A stretch of DNA of 64,000 bases, taken from positions 3,286,001-3,350,000 of the forward strand of contig OZ243967.1 in NCBI GenBank assembly GCA_965214695.1, written 5' to 3'. The position numbers were made by a program, and so were the translations under genes. This DNA is from JAPOXR01 sp965214695. GTDB taxonomy: Bacteria; Pseudomonadota; Alphaproteobacteria; Rhodobacterales; Rhodobacteraceae. The notes under the pieces are model-generated. The model was not told where the DNA came from, ran no database searches, and was given only the letters and a program-made list of their open reading frames with translations. Positions 50,991-59,262 of the stretch are shown here, one piece after another (positions within the stretch are counted from its first letter, which is position 1; every line of letters begins with the position of its first letter).

Positions 50991-51935
50991 TCAGTACCGA
51001 ATGCGCGGATCGAGAAGGCAGTAAGCCACGTCGATCAATACGTTGATCACCACATATACGCCCGAGAACAGCATGATCATCGCCTGAATGACCGGGTAGT
51101 CGCGGTTGAGAATGGCATCCACAACCATGCGGCCCAGGCCTGGAATGTTGAAAACGGTCTCCGTGACAACGACACCGCTGATGACAAGCGCGAAGCCGAT
51201 GCCGACGACGGTCACTATTGGCACAGCGGCGTTGCGCAGCGCATGAACCATGAGCAGCCGGCCGGTGCCGACTCCCTTGGCCCGGGCTGTGCGAATGAAA
51301 TCCTCCGAAAGGATTTCCAGAATGCTCGCCCGTGTGATGCGCGCGATCAGCGCGATGTAAACCATTCCCAACGCCAGGCTTGGCAGGACGAGGCTGTGGA
51401 GAGCCAGCCACAGGCCCGCCTGCTCCAGACTCTTGTAGCCTTGGACCGGGAACCAGCCGAGGACGATCGAGAACACATATATCAGCGCATAACCCACAAC
51501 GAAGATCGGGACTGAGAAGCCGAATACGCCCAGAGCCATCACACAGCGGTCGACCAGCGTTCCCGCTTTCCATGCCGCCAATATGCCAATGGGGATCGCG
51601 GTCACAATTGCGATGACCATCGTCATGACGGTCAGCAGCAGGGTGGGTTCCAGCCGTTGGCCGATAAGCTGAGCCACCGGCAGGTTGGAGTAGAGTGAAG
51701 TTCCGAGGTCGCCCCGCACCAAACTCCAGACCCAAAGGCCGAATTGCTCGTAGAGCGGCCGGTCGAGGCCCAACCGCTTTCGGATACTCTCAATGTCTTG
51801 CAGCGTCGCCTGGTCGCCCGCCATGACCGCCGCCGGATCGCCGGGCGTCAAGTGCAGGAGCAGGAATACGATGAACGCCACCATGCCCATGACCGGAAAG
51901 GCCGCTGCAAGGCGTCTGACAACCTGAATCAGCAT
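50991..51935 (-). CDS. oligopeptide ABC transporter permease, DppB type
   Basis: Inner-membrane protein of 314 residues with about six hydrophobic segments. The early block FLLLHLTPGDPAAVMAG and the ATPase-contact loop DFIRTARAKGVGTGRLLMVHALRNA are typical of DppB/GsiC permeases. It follows the binding-protein gene by 82 bp and forms the channel with the adjacent DppC-type subunit. Confidence 0.93.
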   Translation of the reverse strand: MLIQVVRRLAAAFPVMGMVAFIVFLLLHLTPGDPAAVMAGDQATLQDIESIRKRLGLDRPLYEQFGLWVWSLVRGDLGTSLYSNLPVAQLIGQRLEPTLLLTVMTMVIAIVTAIPIGILAAWKAGTLVDRCVMALGVFGFSVPIFVVGYALIYVFSIVLGWFPVQGYKSLEQAGLWLALHSLVLPSLALGMVYIALIARITRASILEILSEDFIRTARAKGVGTGRLLMVHALRNAAVPIVTVVGIGFALVISGVVVTETVFNIPGLGRMVVDAILNRDYPVIQAMIMLFSGVYVVINVLIDVAYCLLDPRIRY

Positions 51936-52017
51936 GGGATTGATGGCATGCGCCGGGCGGGTCCTGTGGCCCGCCCGGCGCCTTCAGATAGGCGCGCATC
52001 CGGCGGGCCTGCCGCAG

Positions 52018-53610
52018 TCAGCTGGGCTTTGCGATATTCCAGAACACGACCCCGCCGGGCACGATGAGAACACCTTCCAGCTCATTTCGGAAAGCTGCCG
52101 GCTGCTGCCATTGACCCAGCGGCACGTAAGGAACGAATTCGGTCGCGCTTTCCTGGATCTGGCGTCCCAATGCCTTTTTCTCTTCGATCGTCTGCGCAAA
52201 TGGGAATGAATCGATCAGACTCTGGTGTTCCTCATTGCAGGGCCAGCCCGGCCACGACTTTTCACAGGTTGCGTGGATGGGCTTGTTCGTCAGCGGATTG
52301 CTGATTCCCGGACCGTTCCAGTATGTGTGAAGGATATTCCAGCCGCCTTCGGAGACAGGCTCCTTGACCGCCCGGCGCGACCCCATAGTCGACCAATCCA
52401 TCGCCTCCAACTCCACGTTGAGGCCGGCCTCGCGCAGGAGCTGGGCGGTCACCAGCGTGGCTGCGTTCATGATCGGCACATCGGTCGGGTGCAGGATCAC
52501 AATGGCTTCCCCGTCGTAGCCAGCTTCCGCAAACGCCTGCCGCGCCTTCTCGGGGTCGTGGCCGAGAAGGGCCTCGGCGCCGGACTCGTCCTCCAGCAGA
52601 GTGCCGCAGGCGAAATAGGAGCCGCAGGTGCGATAAAGCAGCGGGTCGCCAAACATGGTGCGCAGATAGGTTTCCTGGTCAACGGCCCACATCAGGCCCC
52701 TTCGCATCGCAACGTTATCGAATGGAGGGTGCAGGTGGTTCGGACGCAACACGCCTTGGTAGCCGATCGGATTGGTGGCTTTGAGCGTGATCGGCTGATC
52801 CTTCAAAGAGGGAAGAAAATCGGCGGGCGGGTTTTCATAAAAGTCGATTTCGCCGTTGATCAGGGCCGAAACCACAGTCTGCGGATCGCGGATGTTCAGC
52901 CACTCAACCCTGTCGACCTTGGCAACCTTGCCTCCCGCCGCACTGCTCGGCGGTTCGTCACGGGGAACGTAGTTCGGGTTCTTCACATAAACGACTTTGC
53001 TGCCCGGCACCCACTCGTCCTTCTTGAAAATGAAGGGACCGGAACCAATTGTCGATTCGATCTGAGTTTCCGGATCCGTCATGGCAACGGCCTCCGGCAT
53101 GATCGCAGCCACCCTGGAGGTGGTCTTGCCCAGCGCTTCAAGAAGCAGGCCGTAGGGCTTAGTCAGTTTCCATTCGAAAGTCTTGTCGTCAATCGCAGAA
53201 AGCCTCTCCGTCACACCCATGACCTGCTGGCCGGAACTGTCGCGAGCCCCCCAGCGATGCAGCGAAGCTATGACATCGGCGGTTGTGACCGGCGCGCCGT
53301 CATGGAACTGGAGGCCGTCCCGCAGGGTAAAGCGGTAGAGCATTCCGTCATCGGACACTTCATAGGTGTCGACCATCTGCGGCTGAGGCACACTGTTCTC
53401 GTCCCAAGCGAACAGGAAGTCGTAAATCATCAACGCATGATTTTGACTGATGCCGTGCGTGGTCCAAACAGGATCGAGTATCTTTAGGTCCGCGTGCAAC
53501 ACGACACGGAGCACCGACTCAGAAGAGGCATGTGCCGGAGTCCCGACTGCCAGGCCCAGCGCAACGGCGCAGGAGGCGAGAGCTGAGGATATTCGCAGTG
53601 TTTTCAACAT
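52018..53610 (-). CDS. oligopeptide ABC transporter substrate-binding protein (SBP_bac_5)
   Basis: Protein of 530 residues with a Sec signal peptide (MLKTLR, hydrophobic core, AHASS cleavage region) and the SBP_bac_5 pattern RFTLRDGLQFHDGAPVTTADV. It is the first gene of the minus-strand importer operon, so its promoter should lie in 53611-53700. Ligands of the family range from peptides to opines and plant metabolites. The two extra cysteine pairs (RTCGSYFACG, CEKSWPGWPC) are common in glutathione- or opine-type members but do not fix the ligand. Confidence 0.93.
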   Translation of the reverse strand: MLKTLRISSALASCAVALGLAVGTPAHASSESVLRVVLHADLKILDPVWTTHGISQNHALMIYDFLFAWDENSVPQPQMVDTYEVSDDGMLYRFTLRDGLQFHDGAPVTTADVIASLHRWGARDSSGQQVMGVTERLSAIDDKTFEWKLTKPYGLLLEALGKTTSRVAAIMPEAVAMTDPETQIESTIGSGPFIFKKDEWVPGSKVVYVKNPNYVPRDEPPSSAAGGKVAKVDRVEWLNIRDPQTVVSALINGEIDFYENPPADFLPSLKDQPITLKATNPIGYQGVLRPNHLHPPFDNVAMRRGLMWAVDQETYLRTMFGDPLLYRTCGSYFACGTLLEDESGAEALLGHDPEKARQAFAEAGYDGEAIVILHPTDVPIMNAATLVTAQLLREAGLNVELEAMDWSTMGSRRAVKEPVSEGGWNILHTYWNGPGISNPLTNKPIHATCEKSWPGWPCNEEHQSLIDSFPFAQTIEEKKALGRQIQESATEFVPYVPLGQWQQPAAFRNELEGVLIVPGGVVFWNIAKPS

Positions 53611-53864
53611 TATTGACTCTTCCTCATTTTACTTTCGAAAGGCATTCGGCCCTTCCGACTCTAACACAGCGAAACGTGTCCATCAAACCCGGTGTTGGGT
53701 CTCACATTAGTCTGGCCTGAACCGGGGGTCTTTTCCCATATTCCCACCGACGGACTTCTCCAGCAGGTCAGCGACAATCCGCTACAGGGATTCTTCTCCA
53801 AGCAGTACCGTTTCCTGTAGCAAGGAGCCCCGGCCGCGCATCGCCGCTTGCCTTCCACGGCACG

Positions 53865-54209
53865 TTGCCGGACATGGCCGGAAGACAGCCCAAGGCAGGA
53901 AAGGGTGGCCCGCGCGACCTCACCTCGCCGGGCTATGGGCGACCAGTTCAGCTAAGATTCGAAACTTCACTGACCGCCGAGGACTACGTTAGACGCGAGA
54001 CGTGGAAGAAGGCAAGCCTTCCGGATTGCCTGAAGCGACGCTCCGGCTGCGATTGCCGGCTGTTGAAGCACGGCACCTACCAGCGCAAGACGCCGGTCCC
54101 CATGCATGTGGCCCGTTTCGACTGCCGTGAATGCCGGACCACCATCAGCCGCCTTCCCGATTTTGCCGCCGCCCGCCACCCCCCCCGGAGGGGGGGCGCT
54201 ATTTCCTGA
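53865..54209 (+). pseudogene. zinc-finger N-terminal fragment of a transposase-like protein
   Basis: The frame encodes a Cys4-type module: CDC near residue 62, then HGTYQRKTPVPMHVARF and DCREC, followed by TTISRLPDF. This order (zinc ribbon, HGTYxRKTP, ARxxC..C, LPDF) is typical of the N-terminus of a transposase-associated family. After about 105 residues it meets a C/G homopolymer hairpin and then repeat copy B, where it stops. It is a broken gene. Confidence 0.6.
54179..54196. other. C-run/G-run inverted repeat at the junction before repeat B
   Basis: A run of eight C is followed by GGA and a run of seven G, forming a near-perfect homopolymer hairpin exactly where the zinc-finger gene ends and repeat B begins. 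It may be a recombination scar or an error in assembly or sequencing. Confidence 0.6.
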
Positions 54210-54344
54210 ACCATGTCGTCAGTCATAATGTGAACATTCTCGAATTGGTCCATCGGAGATCCGGCCGGATCAATCCGGGACAGTGACGGCAACGCTTCTT
54301 TCCAGGCAGAAATGTGTCGCGGGGTCACCACGGGACGCGCGGGC
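54200..54344. repeat. 145-bp direct repeat, copy B (partner at 46699-46843)
   Basis: Same orientation and 141 of 145 positions identical to copy A. Its left edge truncates the zinc-finger transposase-like gene, while copy A's left edge truncates an IS110 gene. The boundary TATTTCCTGAACC therefore behaves like the end of a mobile unit rather than shared flanking sequence. Confidence 0.9.
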
Positions 54345-54525
54345 GTGGCTGGCACGAACTGACAGCAGGAACTGGCCGGCAACGCCGGAGTGGCGTGTTC
54401 GCGCGGCCAGAGACCTGTTGCATCGACTCTGCACCTGCGGCGGGAGCCCCCCGGGAAAACGGAGCAGATCGGGAAACATCTCCGTTTCGAGCCGAAACAA
54501 TTCGGGGCATTCAGGTCAGGATAGA

Positions 54526-55014
54526 GTGAGAAACAACACCCGCAACGTCTGCCAGGAGCTCTTCTGCGGCCGGCCCGTCACCCATATCCTGGATTTCTTC
54601 CACCTCTCGGAATATCTGTCCGATGCCCTGAAGGCGATCATCCCGGACGCGACCGAACGCCGTCAGCGCCTCGAGGCCGGCAAGGCGCGGCTGAAGGCCA
54701 ACCAGGCGGCGGCGGTGCTGGAGGAACTCAGGCCGCTTGCCGCCCGACATGAAGACGTGGCGACATGCGTGCGCGACATGGAGGCCAATATCAGCCGCAT
54801 GCAGTACGGGACCTGTCTGGCGCGGGGCCTGCATATCGGCTCCGGTGTGGTGGAAAGTGCGTGCCGCGGCCTTGTCGGAATACGCCTCAGGCGACCCGGC
54901 AGTCACTGGTCGGTTGCCGGGGCAAAGGCCATGCTGTCGCTGAAGAGCTGTATCGAGAACAACCGCTGGGCAGACTTCCTGCACTGGCGGGCGGCGCAAC
55001 CACGAATGGCCTGA
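54526..55014 (+). pseudogene. transposase C-terminal fragment, ISKra4-like
   Basis: About 160 residues reading THILDFFHLSEYLSDA, then a helical linker, RGLHIGSGVVESACRGLVG and RLRRPGSHWSVAGAKAML. The DFFH and IGSGVVES..K/R..RW/HWS blocks are typical of the C-terminal half of ISKra4-type (and related) transposases. No start codon of its own was found beyond a GTG at 54526, and the catalytic N-terminal half is absent, so it is a relic. Confidence 0.65.
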
Positions 55015-55310
55015 CCAAAGAATTCGGGATGCACCCTGCCCCAGGAGACAAATTGCAAGCCACCTCCGAATCTGTTCCTTTACGCGGCAAGGGATATGGG
55101 CGTAGATTCTGATTCCTGTCTGGACATTGAAGAAAGTTTTCCTGGTCCGCTCGCCAGGAGGGCCGCAAATATGAGAGTTCTACGCTTTACTGGCAGATCG
55201 CATTTCCGGAGACTGGACGAAGATTTGCCAGACTGTGTTTGGGATGTGCCGACGCTGAATGCCGGGGAGCGCATCAACGAGATGTTCCCGGTTTTGAAGA
55301 GATAACCTGA
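55015..55310. other. spacer before the SorC-type regulator
   Basis: Nearly 300 bases between the transposase relic and the regulator. A short plus-strand frame (55171-55305, 44 codons) ends 5 bp before the regulator but shows no family features, so I do not call it a gene. The regulator's promoter should be here. Confidence 0.4.
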
Positions 55311-56267
55311 ATGCCGCGCAGAAACGACCAAATTGAGAAACTTGACAAGGCGGCGCGTGCTGGCTGGCTGTATTACGTCGCAGGCAACAGCCAGGAAGAG
55401 ATCGCCCGGAAACTTCATGTCTCGCGCCAAACCGCGCAGAGATTGGTGTCGACGGCGGTGAAGGAAAGACTGATCAAGTTCCGCCTCGATCACCCACTCT
55501 CGAACTGCCTTGATCTGGCCGAACAGCTGATCGACCGATTTGGCCTTTCCCATTGCGAAATCGTTCCAAGCGACCCGGATGCACCGGGCCTTCTCAGCGG
55601 CGTTGCCACGGCGGCCGCGGCTGCGATGGAGAGGCAGTTCAAGTCACGCCAACCGATCACCGTCGCCTTCGGGACGGGTCGAGCCCTTCGGGCCTGCATA
55701 GAGCAAATGCCGGTCATGGATTGTCCGCAGCATCATGTGGTTTCGCTTGTTGGCAACATGCATCCCGACGGAACAGCGTCCGCTTACAACATCGTCGTTC
55801 GCATGGCCAATCGGGTTGGATCGCAGCACAACCCAATGCCGCTTCCGGTGCTTGTTCGAAACGAGAGCGAGCTTCCGGTCCTGCAGGCACAAGAACCTGT
55901 CCAGCGTACCCTGGAACTTTGCGCAAGGGCCGTTGCCACGTTTGTCGGCATCGGACATGTTGATGACACCTCTCCGCTTGTTGTCGACGGGTTCATTTCA
56001 GCCGATGAAAGCCGCGCGCTCTTGAAATTGGGAGCCATCGGCGAGATCGTCGGTTGGGTCTACAACATCGAGGGTCAGCTAATCCCCGGGTCGACAAATA
56101 GTCGCGTTTCAAGCGCGCACCTCATTCCAGGAAATCCGCGGCCCTTCATCGGGATTGCCGTTGGCCAGAACAAATGCCAGGCGATTCTGGGTGCGTGCCG
56201 AGGCAGATTGATCAACGGGCTGATTACCGATGAATTTACGGCAGCCTCAGTCCTGGAATTGGCATGA
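55311..56267 (+). CDS. SorC/DeoR-family sugar-binding transcriptional regulator
   Basis: Protein of 318 residues. Residues 10-60 form a SorC-type helix-turn-helix (GNSQEEIARKLHVSRQTAQRLVS). The rest is the sugar-phosphate-binding domain with the family block VAFGTGRALRACI and VGWVYNIEGQLI. Regulators of this type (SmoC in Rhodobacter) sit directly upstream of polyol uptake operons and sense a phosphorylated sugar or a polyol. The smoE-like gene starts about 590 bp downstream in the same direction, so it most likely controls that operon. Confidence 0.9.
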   Translation: MPRRNDQIEKLDKAARAGWLYYVAGNSQEEIARKLHVSRQTAQRLVSTAVKERLIKFRLDHPLSNCLDLAEQLIDRFGLSHCEIVPSDPDAPGLLSGVATAAAAAMERQFKSRQPITVAFGTGRALRACIEQMPVMDCPQHHVVSLVGNMHPDGTASAYNIVVRMANRVGSQHNPMPLPVLVRNESELPVLQAQEPVQRTLELCARAVATFVGIGHVDDTSPLVVDGFISADESRALLKLGAIGEIVGWVYNIEGQLIPGSTNSRVSSAHLIPGNPRPFIGIAVGQNKCQAILGACRGRLINGLITDEFTAASVLELA

Positions 56268-56830
56268 TTTCCCTTGGAACAAACCGGTCTTCCGACCTGG
56301 TTCATTCAAGGTTGACCTTCTCTTGAATTTGTCAAGCAAAGGCTCCTTTCAATCTCGAAATCGGCGGGGGTGGCCGAGGCCGGCGCAAGTCGCTGGCATT
56401 TGTCGGTTTTCCAGGACAGCCCGAACCCGGCGCACCTTCCGTTGACGACCGGCCGGTGCCTCAGGTCGTGCCTGGTTTTGTGAAAGCAGGTCTTGATCTC
56501 CGACAGCCTGCGGTTCTGGATGACCAGGCCGCTGCTGCGCACGGACTTGACGATCTGGACCCTGACGCGGTCTCCGGCGAGCTTTTTCCGTCGCACGAAC
56601 AGGGGGTGAATGATGTCATCGCTCGAACGGGAGTCACCAAGAAGCGTCCGAGGATACGACATCGCGGTTCTCGCTCGCCAAGGTCAGGAGACCCAACCAT
56701 ACGGGGCTCTCGGGCGCCGAGAGCCGGATAACATGCCTGAACTCAAGAAAGCTATTGACAAGCATTTACTTGTAGAGCATTTGCCCACGTAAATCTACAT
56801 GTGCTCATTTGTTGAGCTCTGGAAGGAACC
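56268..56830. other. intergenic region upstream of the polyol operon
   Basis: About 560 bases. The first 480 hold no recognised gene; frames on both strands look random and may be an insertion-sequence relic. The last 80 bases contain the promoter/operator candidate at 56755-56799 and the duplicated start region at 56817-56864. Confidence 0.45.
56755..56799 (+). promoter_or_regulatory. candidate promoter/operator of the smo operon
   Basis: TTGACA at 56755-56760 is a perfect -35 box, but no good -10 lies 17 bases on. Two nested inverted repeats follow: ATTTAC (56764-56769) with GTAAAT (56789-56794), and TGTAGA (56771-56776) with TCTACA (56794-56799). The dyads are centred on about 56782 and lie 55-90 bases upstream of the smoE start, as expected for a SorC-type operator. 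Confidence 0.45.
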
Positions 56831-56864
56831 ATGTCAAGAACTCTTGGAGGAACAATGTCAAGAA
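56817..56864 (+). repeat. 24-bp tandem duplication of the smoE ribosome site and start codon
   Basis: Two adjacent 24-base units, 56817-56840 and 56841-56864, match at 21 positions. Each contains a Shine-Dalgarno (GGAAGGAA or GGAGGAA) and ATGTCAAGAA. Because the unit is eight codons long, both ATGs are in frame: 56831 and 56855. Confidence 0.85.
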
Positions 56865-58150
56865 CAACGCGAATTCTGTGCGGAGCCACTGCGCTGTGCA
56901 TTCTCGGTGGCACTGCATTTGCAGACAGTCACGACAAGTCGCTCACGATTGCAATCGTGAACAACGGCCACATGATCAACATGCAGAAAGTGGCGGAAGC
57001 CTATACCGAAGAAACCGGCGTCGAACTGAAGTGGGTTTCGCTGGAAGAAGGCGTTCTGCGTGAGCAAGTAACGTCCGATACCGCAACCGGTGGCGGTCAG
57101 TACGACATCATCAACATCGGCATGCAGGAAGCACCCATCTGGGGTCAGGCAGGCTGGATCGAGCCGCTGAACTTCAGCGCCGAATATGACGTCGATGACT
57201 TGCTTCCGGCCATCCGCAATGGCCTCAGCTACGAAGGGCAGCTTTATGCCGCACCGTTCTATGGCGAGTCCTCGATGGTCATGTACCGCAAGGACCTGAC
57301 CGACGCGGCCGGCGTTTCGATCGCCGACCACGACAGCTGGGACAACATCAAGACCGCTGCCGCGGCGATCCACGATCCCGACAATGGCGTTTACGGTGCC
57401 TGCCTGCGCGGCAAGCCGGGCTGGGGCGACAACATGGCCTTCATCACGACCGTCGTGAACTCCTTTGGTGGCGCATGGTTTGATGCTGAATTCAAACCGC
57501 AGCTCGACAGCGACGAGTGGAACGCGGCCATCAACTTCTACGTTGATCTCCTCGGTTCCTACGGCCCACCGGGTTCTGAAGGCAACTCGTTCAACGAGAT
57601 CCTCGCGCTCTACAATGAAGGCAAGTGCGGCATGTGGATCGACGCCACCATCGCTGCCTCTTTCCTGGAGGTTGATGGCGTGGCATACGCGCAGTCTCCG
57701 AACGCCGGAAACCCGGTTGGCGCGAACTGGCTCTGGGCTTGGGCAATGGCTGTTCCGGCCGGCTCTCCGAACGCCGAGGAAGCCAGCGCCTTCATCGAGT
57801 GGGCAACGTCCAAAGACTATGTCAAGGCCGTTGCCGATCACCCCGAGTTCGGCTGGGGATCGGTTCCGACCGGCACCCGTGCATCGACCTACGCCTATCC
57901 TGAGTTCCAGGCAGCGGCCGCCTTCGCTTCGGCCGAAATGGCTGCGATCGAATCGGCTGCTCCAGAAGCCACCGACCTGAAGCCATATGTTGGTGTCCAG
58001 TTCGCCGCGATCCCGGAGTTTCCGGAAGTCGGATCGGCCGTTGCACAGGAAATGGCTGCCGCCCTGTCTGGCGCCAAGTCGGTCGAAGACGCACTAGCGG
58101 CGGCGCAATCCGCAGCTGACGCCATCATGCGTGAAGCCGGCTATTACTAA
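56855..58150 (+). CDS. smoE: polyol (sorbitol/mannitol) ABC transporter substrate-binding protein
   Basis: Protein of 431 residues from ATG 56855, whose GGAGGAA is the better ribosome site and which gives a clean signal peptide (MSRTTRILCG, hydrophobic core, AFADS). ATG 56831 would add eight residues. The mature protein is a type-2 binding protein of the SmoE/DalE group: LTIAIVNNGHMINMQ, GGGQYDIINIGMQE, PFYGESSMVMYRKDL. It captures sorbitol, mannitol or related polyols in the periplasm. First gene of smoEFGK-mtlK-frk, with a strong hairpin after its stop. Confidence 0.88.
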   Translation: MSRTTRILCGATALCILGGTAFADSHDKSLTIAIVNNGHMINMQKVAEAYTEETGVELKWVSLEEGVLREQVTSDTATGGGQYDIINIGMQEAPIWGQAGWIEPLNFSAEYDVDDLLPAIRNGLSYEGQLYAAPFYGESSMVMYRKDLTDAAGVSIADHDSWDNIKTAAAAIHDPDNGVYGACLRGKPGWGDNMAFITTVVNSFGGAWFDAEFKPQLDSDEWNAAINFYVDLLGSYGPPGSEGNSFNEILALYNEGKCGMWIDATIAASFLEVDGVAYAQSPNAGNPVGANWLWAWAMAVPAGSPNAEEASAFIEWATSKDYVKAVADHPEFGWGSVPTGTRASTYAYPEFQAAAAFASAEMAAIESAAPEATDLKPYVGVQFAAIPEFPEVGSAVAQEMAAALSGAKSVEDALAAAQSAADAIMREAGYY

Positions 58151-58166
58151 CCGGCTCTAAATCAAG

Positions 58167-58196
58167 TGAAGGCCCGGCCCCGCGGCCGGGCCTTCA
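58167..58196 (+). terminator. intercistronic stem-loop between smoE and smoF
   Basis: Perfect 13-bp stem, TGAAGGCCCGGCC with GGCCGGGCCTTCA, around CCGC. It starts 16 bases after the smoE stop and has no U-run. In binding-protein operons such hairpins usually cause partial termination or protect the upstream mRNA, so the binding protein is made in excess of the membrane parts. Confidence 0.75.
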
Positions 58197-58312
58197 TCTC
58201 AGTCGCTCCGCCGAGCCGGAGTCTGCCTGACGGGCTCAACCGTCGCCGGCGAACGGACGACCAAACCGCAACGGGCAAGACGTGATGTCCGCTCGTTTAC
58301 GGGAACGGGATT

Positions 58313-59251
58313 ATGTCTGACAGAACGCTCCCACGACTCCTGCAAGCACCGGCAGTCCTGCTCTTGTTGGTCTGGATGCTGATCCCGCTTGGGATGACGC
58401 TGTACTTCTCGTTCATTCGGTACGTGTTGAACAATCTCCGCCGTCCGGAATGGACAACGCCCAGCTTTTCCAACTGGCGCGGATTTGGGAATTACAATTT
58501 CGTCTTGAACAACAAGGATTTCTGGTTCGCCGTTCAAAACAGCCTGTTCATCGTCTGCAGCATCCTGTTCTTGACCGTGATCCTGGGCGTTCTGATCGCC
58601 GTCCTGATCAACAAGGCCTTTCCCGGTCGGGGGATCGTCAGGGTTCTCCTGATTTCACCCTTCTTCGTGATGCCCGCGGTGAATGCGGTTCTCTGGATCA
58701 ACATGATCCTCGACCCGGTCCTGGGCCTGCAGGGCATTGCCGTGAACGGGTTGAACGAGGTGATTGCCGGAATGAAGGACGCGCCGCTCATCGGCTGGTT
58801 CTTCTCGCTCTGGCCGACATTGGAGCCGATCTCGTTCCGTGCCACGCAAACCTCGGCCTATGCGGTCATCATAATGGTCACCTGGCAGTGGACGCCCTTC
58901 GCCGTCCTGATCTTCATGACCTCGCTGCAATCCGAAGACCAGCAGCAAAAAGAGGCCGCGATCCTTGATGGTGCCGGCGCCTGGTCGCAGTTCCGCTTTC
59001 TGACGCTGCCGCACCTTGGACGCCCGATTGCCATCGTGGTGATGATCCAGGCGATCTTTCACCTCTCGCTCTATGCCGAGATAGAAATCGTCAGCCGCGG
59101 CAACGGCAACAAGAACTTGCCGTACCTCATAGGCGAATTCGCCAACAACAACATCGGTGCAGCAAGCGCCACAGGCATCTTTGCGGTCATCCTCGCCAAC
59201 ATCGTCGCCATCTTCCTGCTGCGCATGGTTGGCAAGACACTGATGGAATAG
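58313..59251 (+). CDS. smoF: polyol ABC transporter permease
   Basis: Inner-membrane protein of 312 residues, MalF-like, with about six hydrophobic segments and the EAA loop EAAILDGAGAWSQFRFLTLP. ATG 58313 follows GGGAACGGGA. Forms the channel with SmoG and follows smoE after 162 bp that include the intercistronic hairpin. Confidence 0.9.
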   Translation: MSDRTLPRLLQAPAVLLLLVWMLIPLGMTLYFSFIRYVLNNLRRPEWTTPSFSNWRGFGNYNFVLNNKDFWFAVQNSLFIVCSILFLTVILGVLIAVLINKAFPGRGIVRVLLISPFFVMPAVNAVLWINMILDPVLGLQGIAVNGLNEVIAGMKDAPLIGWFFSLWPTLEPISFRATQTSAYAVIIMVTWQWTPFAVLIFMTSLQSEDQQQKEAAILDGAGAWSQFRFLTLPHLGRPIAIVVMIQAIFHLSLYAEIEIVSRGNGNKNLPYLIGEFANNNIGAASATGIFAVILANIVAIFLLRMVGKTLME

Positions 59252-59262
59252 GGGGTAGACCC

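Larger units (their letters stand above)
46699..54344. mobile_element. accessory block bounded by 145-bp direct repeats
   Basis: The six-gene minus-strand operon at 47148-53610 (M19-like protein plus complete oligopeptide ABC transporter) is enclosed by near-identical direct repeats. Transposase fragments lie at both outer junctions (IS110 to the left, zinc-finger and ISKra4-like to the right). The arrangement fits acquisition by recombination between repeats or a decayed composite element. No integrase, intact transposase or target-site duplication was identified. Confidence 0.55.

Noticed and set aside
50989..51735. N-terminal extension of the DppC-type permease
   Set aside because: The open frame extends far upstream, but this part is antisense-like arginine/glycine-rich sequence lying within the DppB-type gene in another frame.
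54200..54344. Protein-coding meaning for the 145-bp repeat
   Set aside because: A minus-strand frame is open in both copies (reading DQFENVHIM), but it has no start, no continuation and no known family, so I treat the unit as a non-coding element end.
55171..55305. Possible 44-codon leader peptide before the SorC-type regulator
   Set aside because: It has no ribosome site, no run of regulatory codons and no attenuator hairpin.
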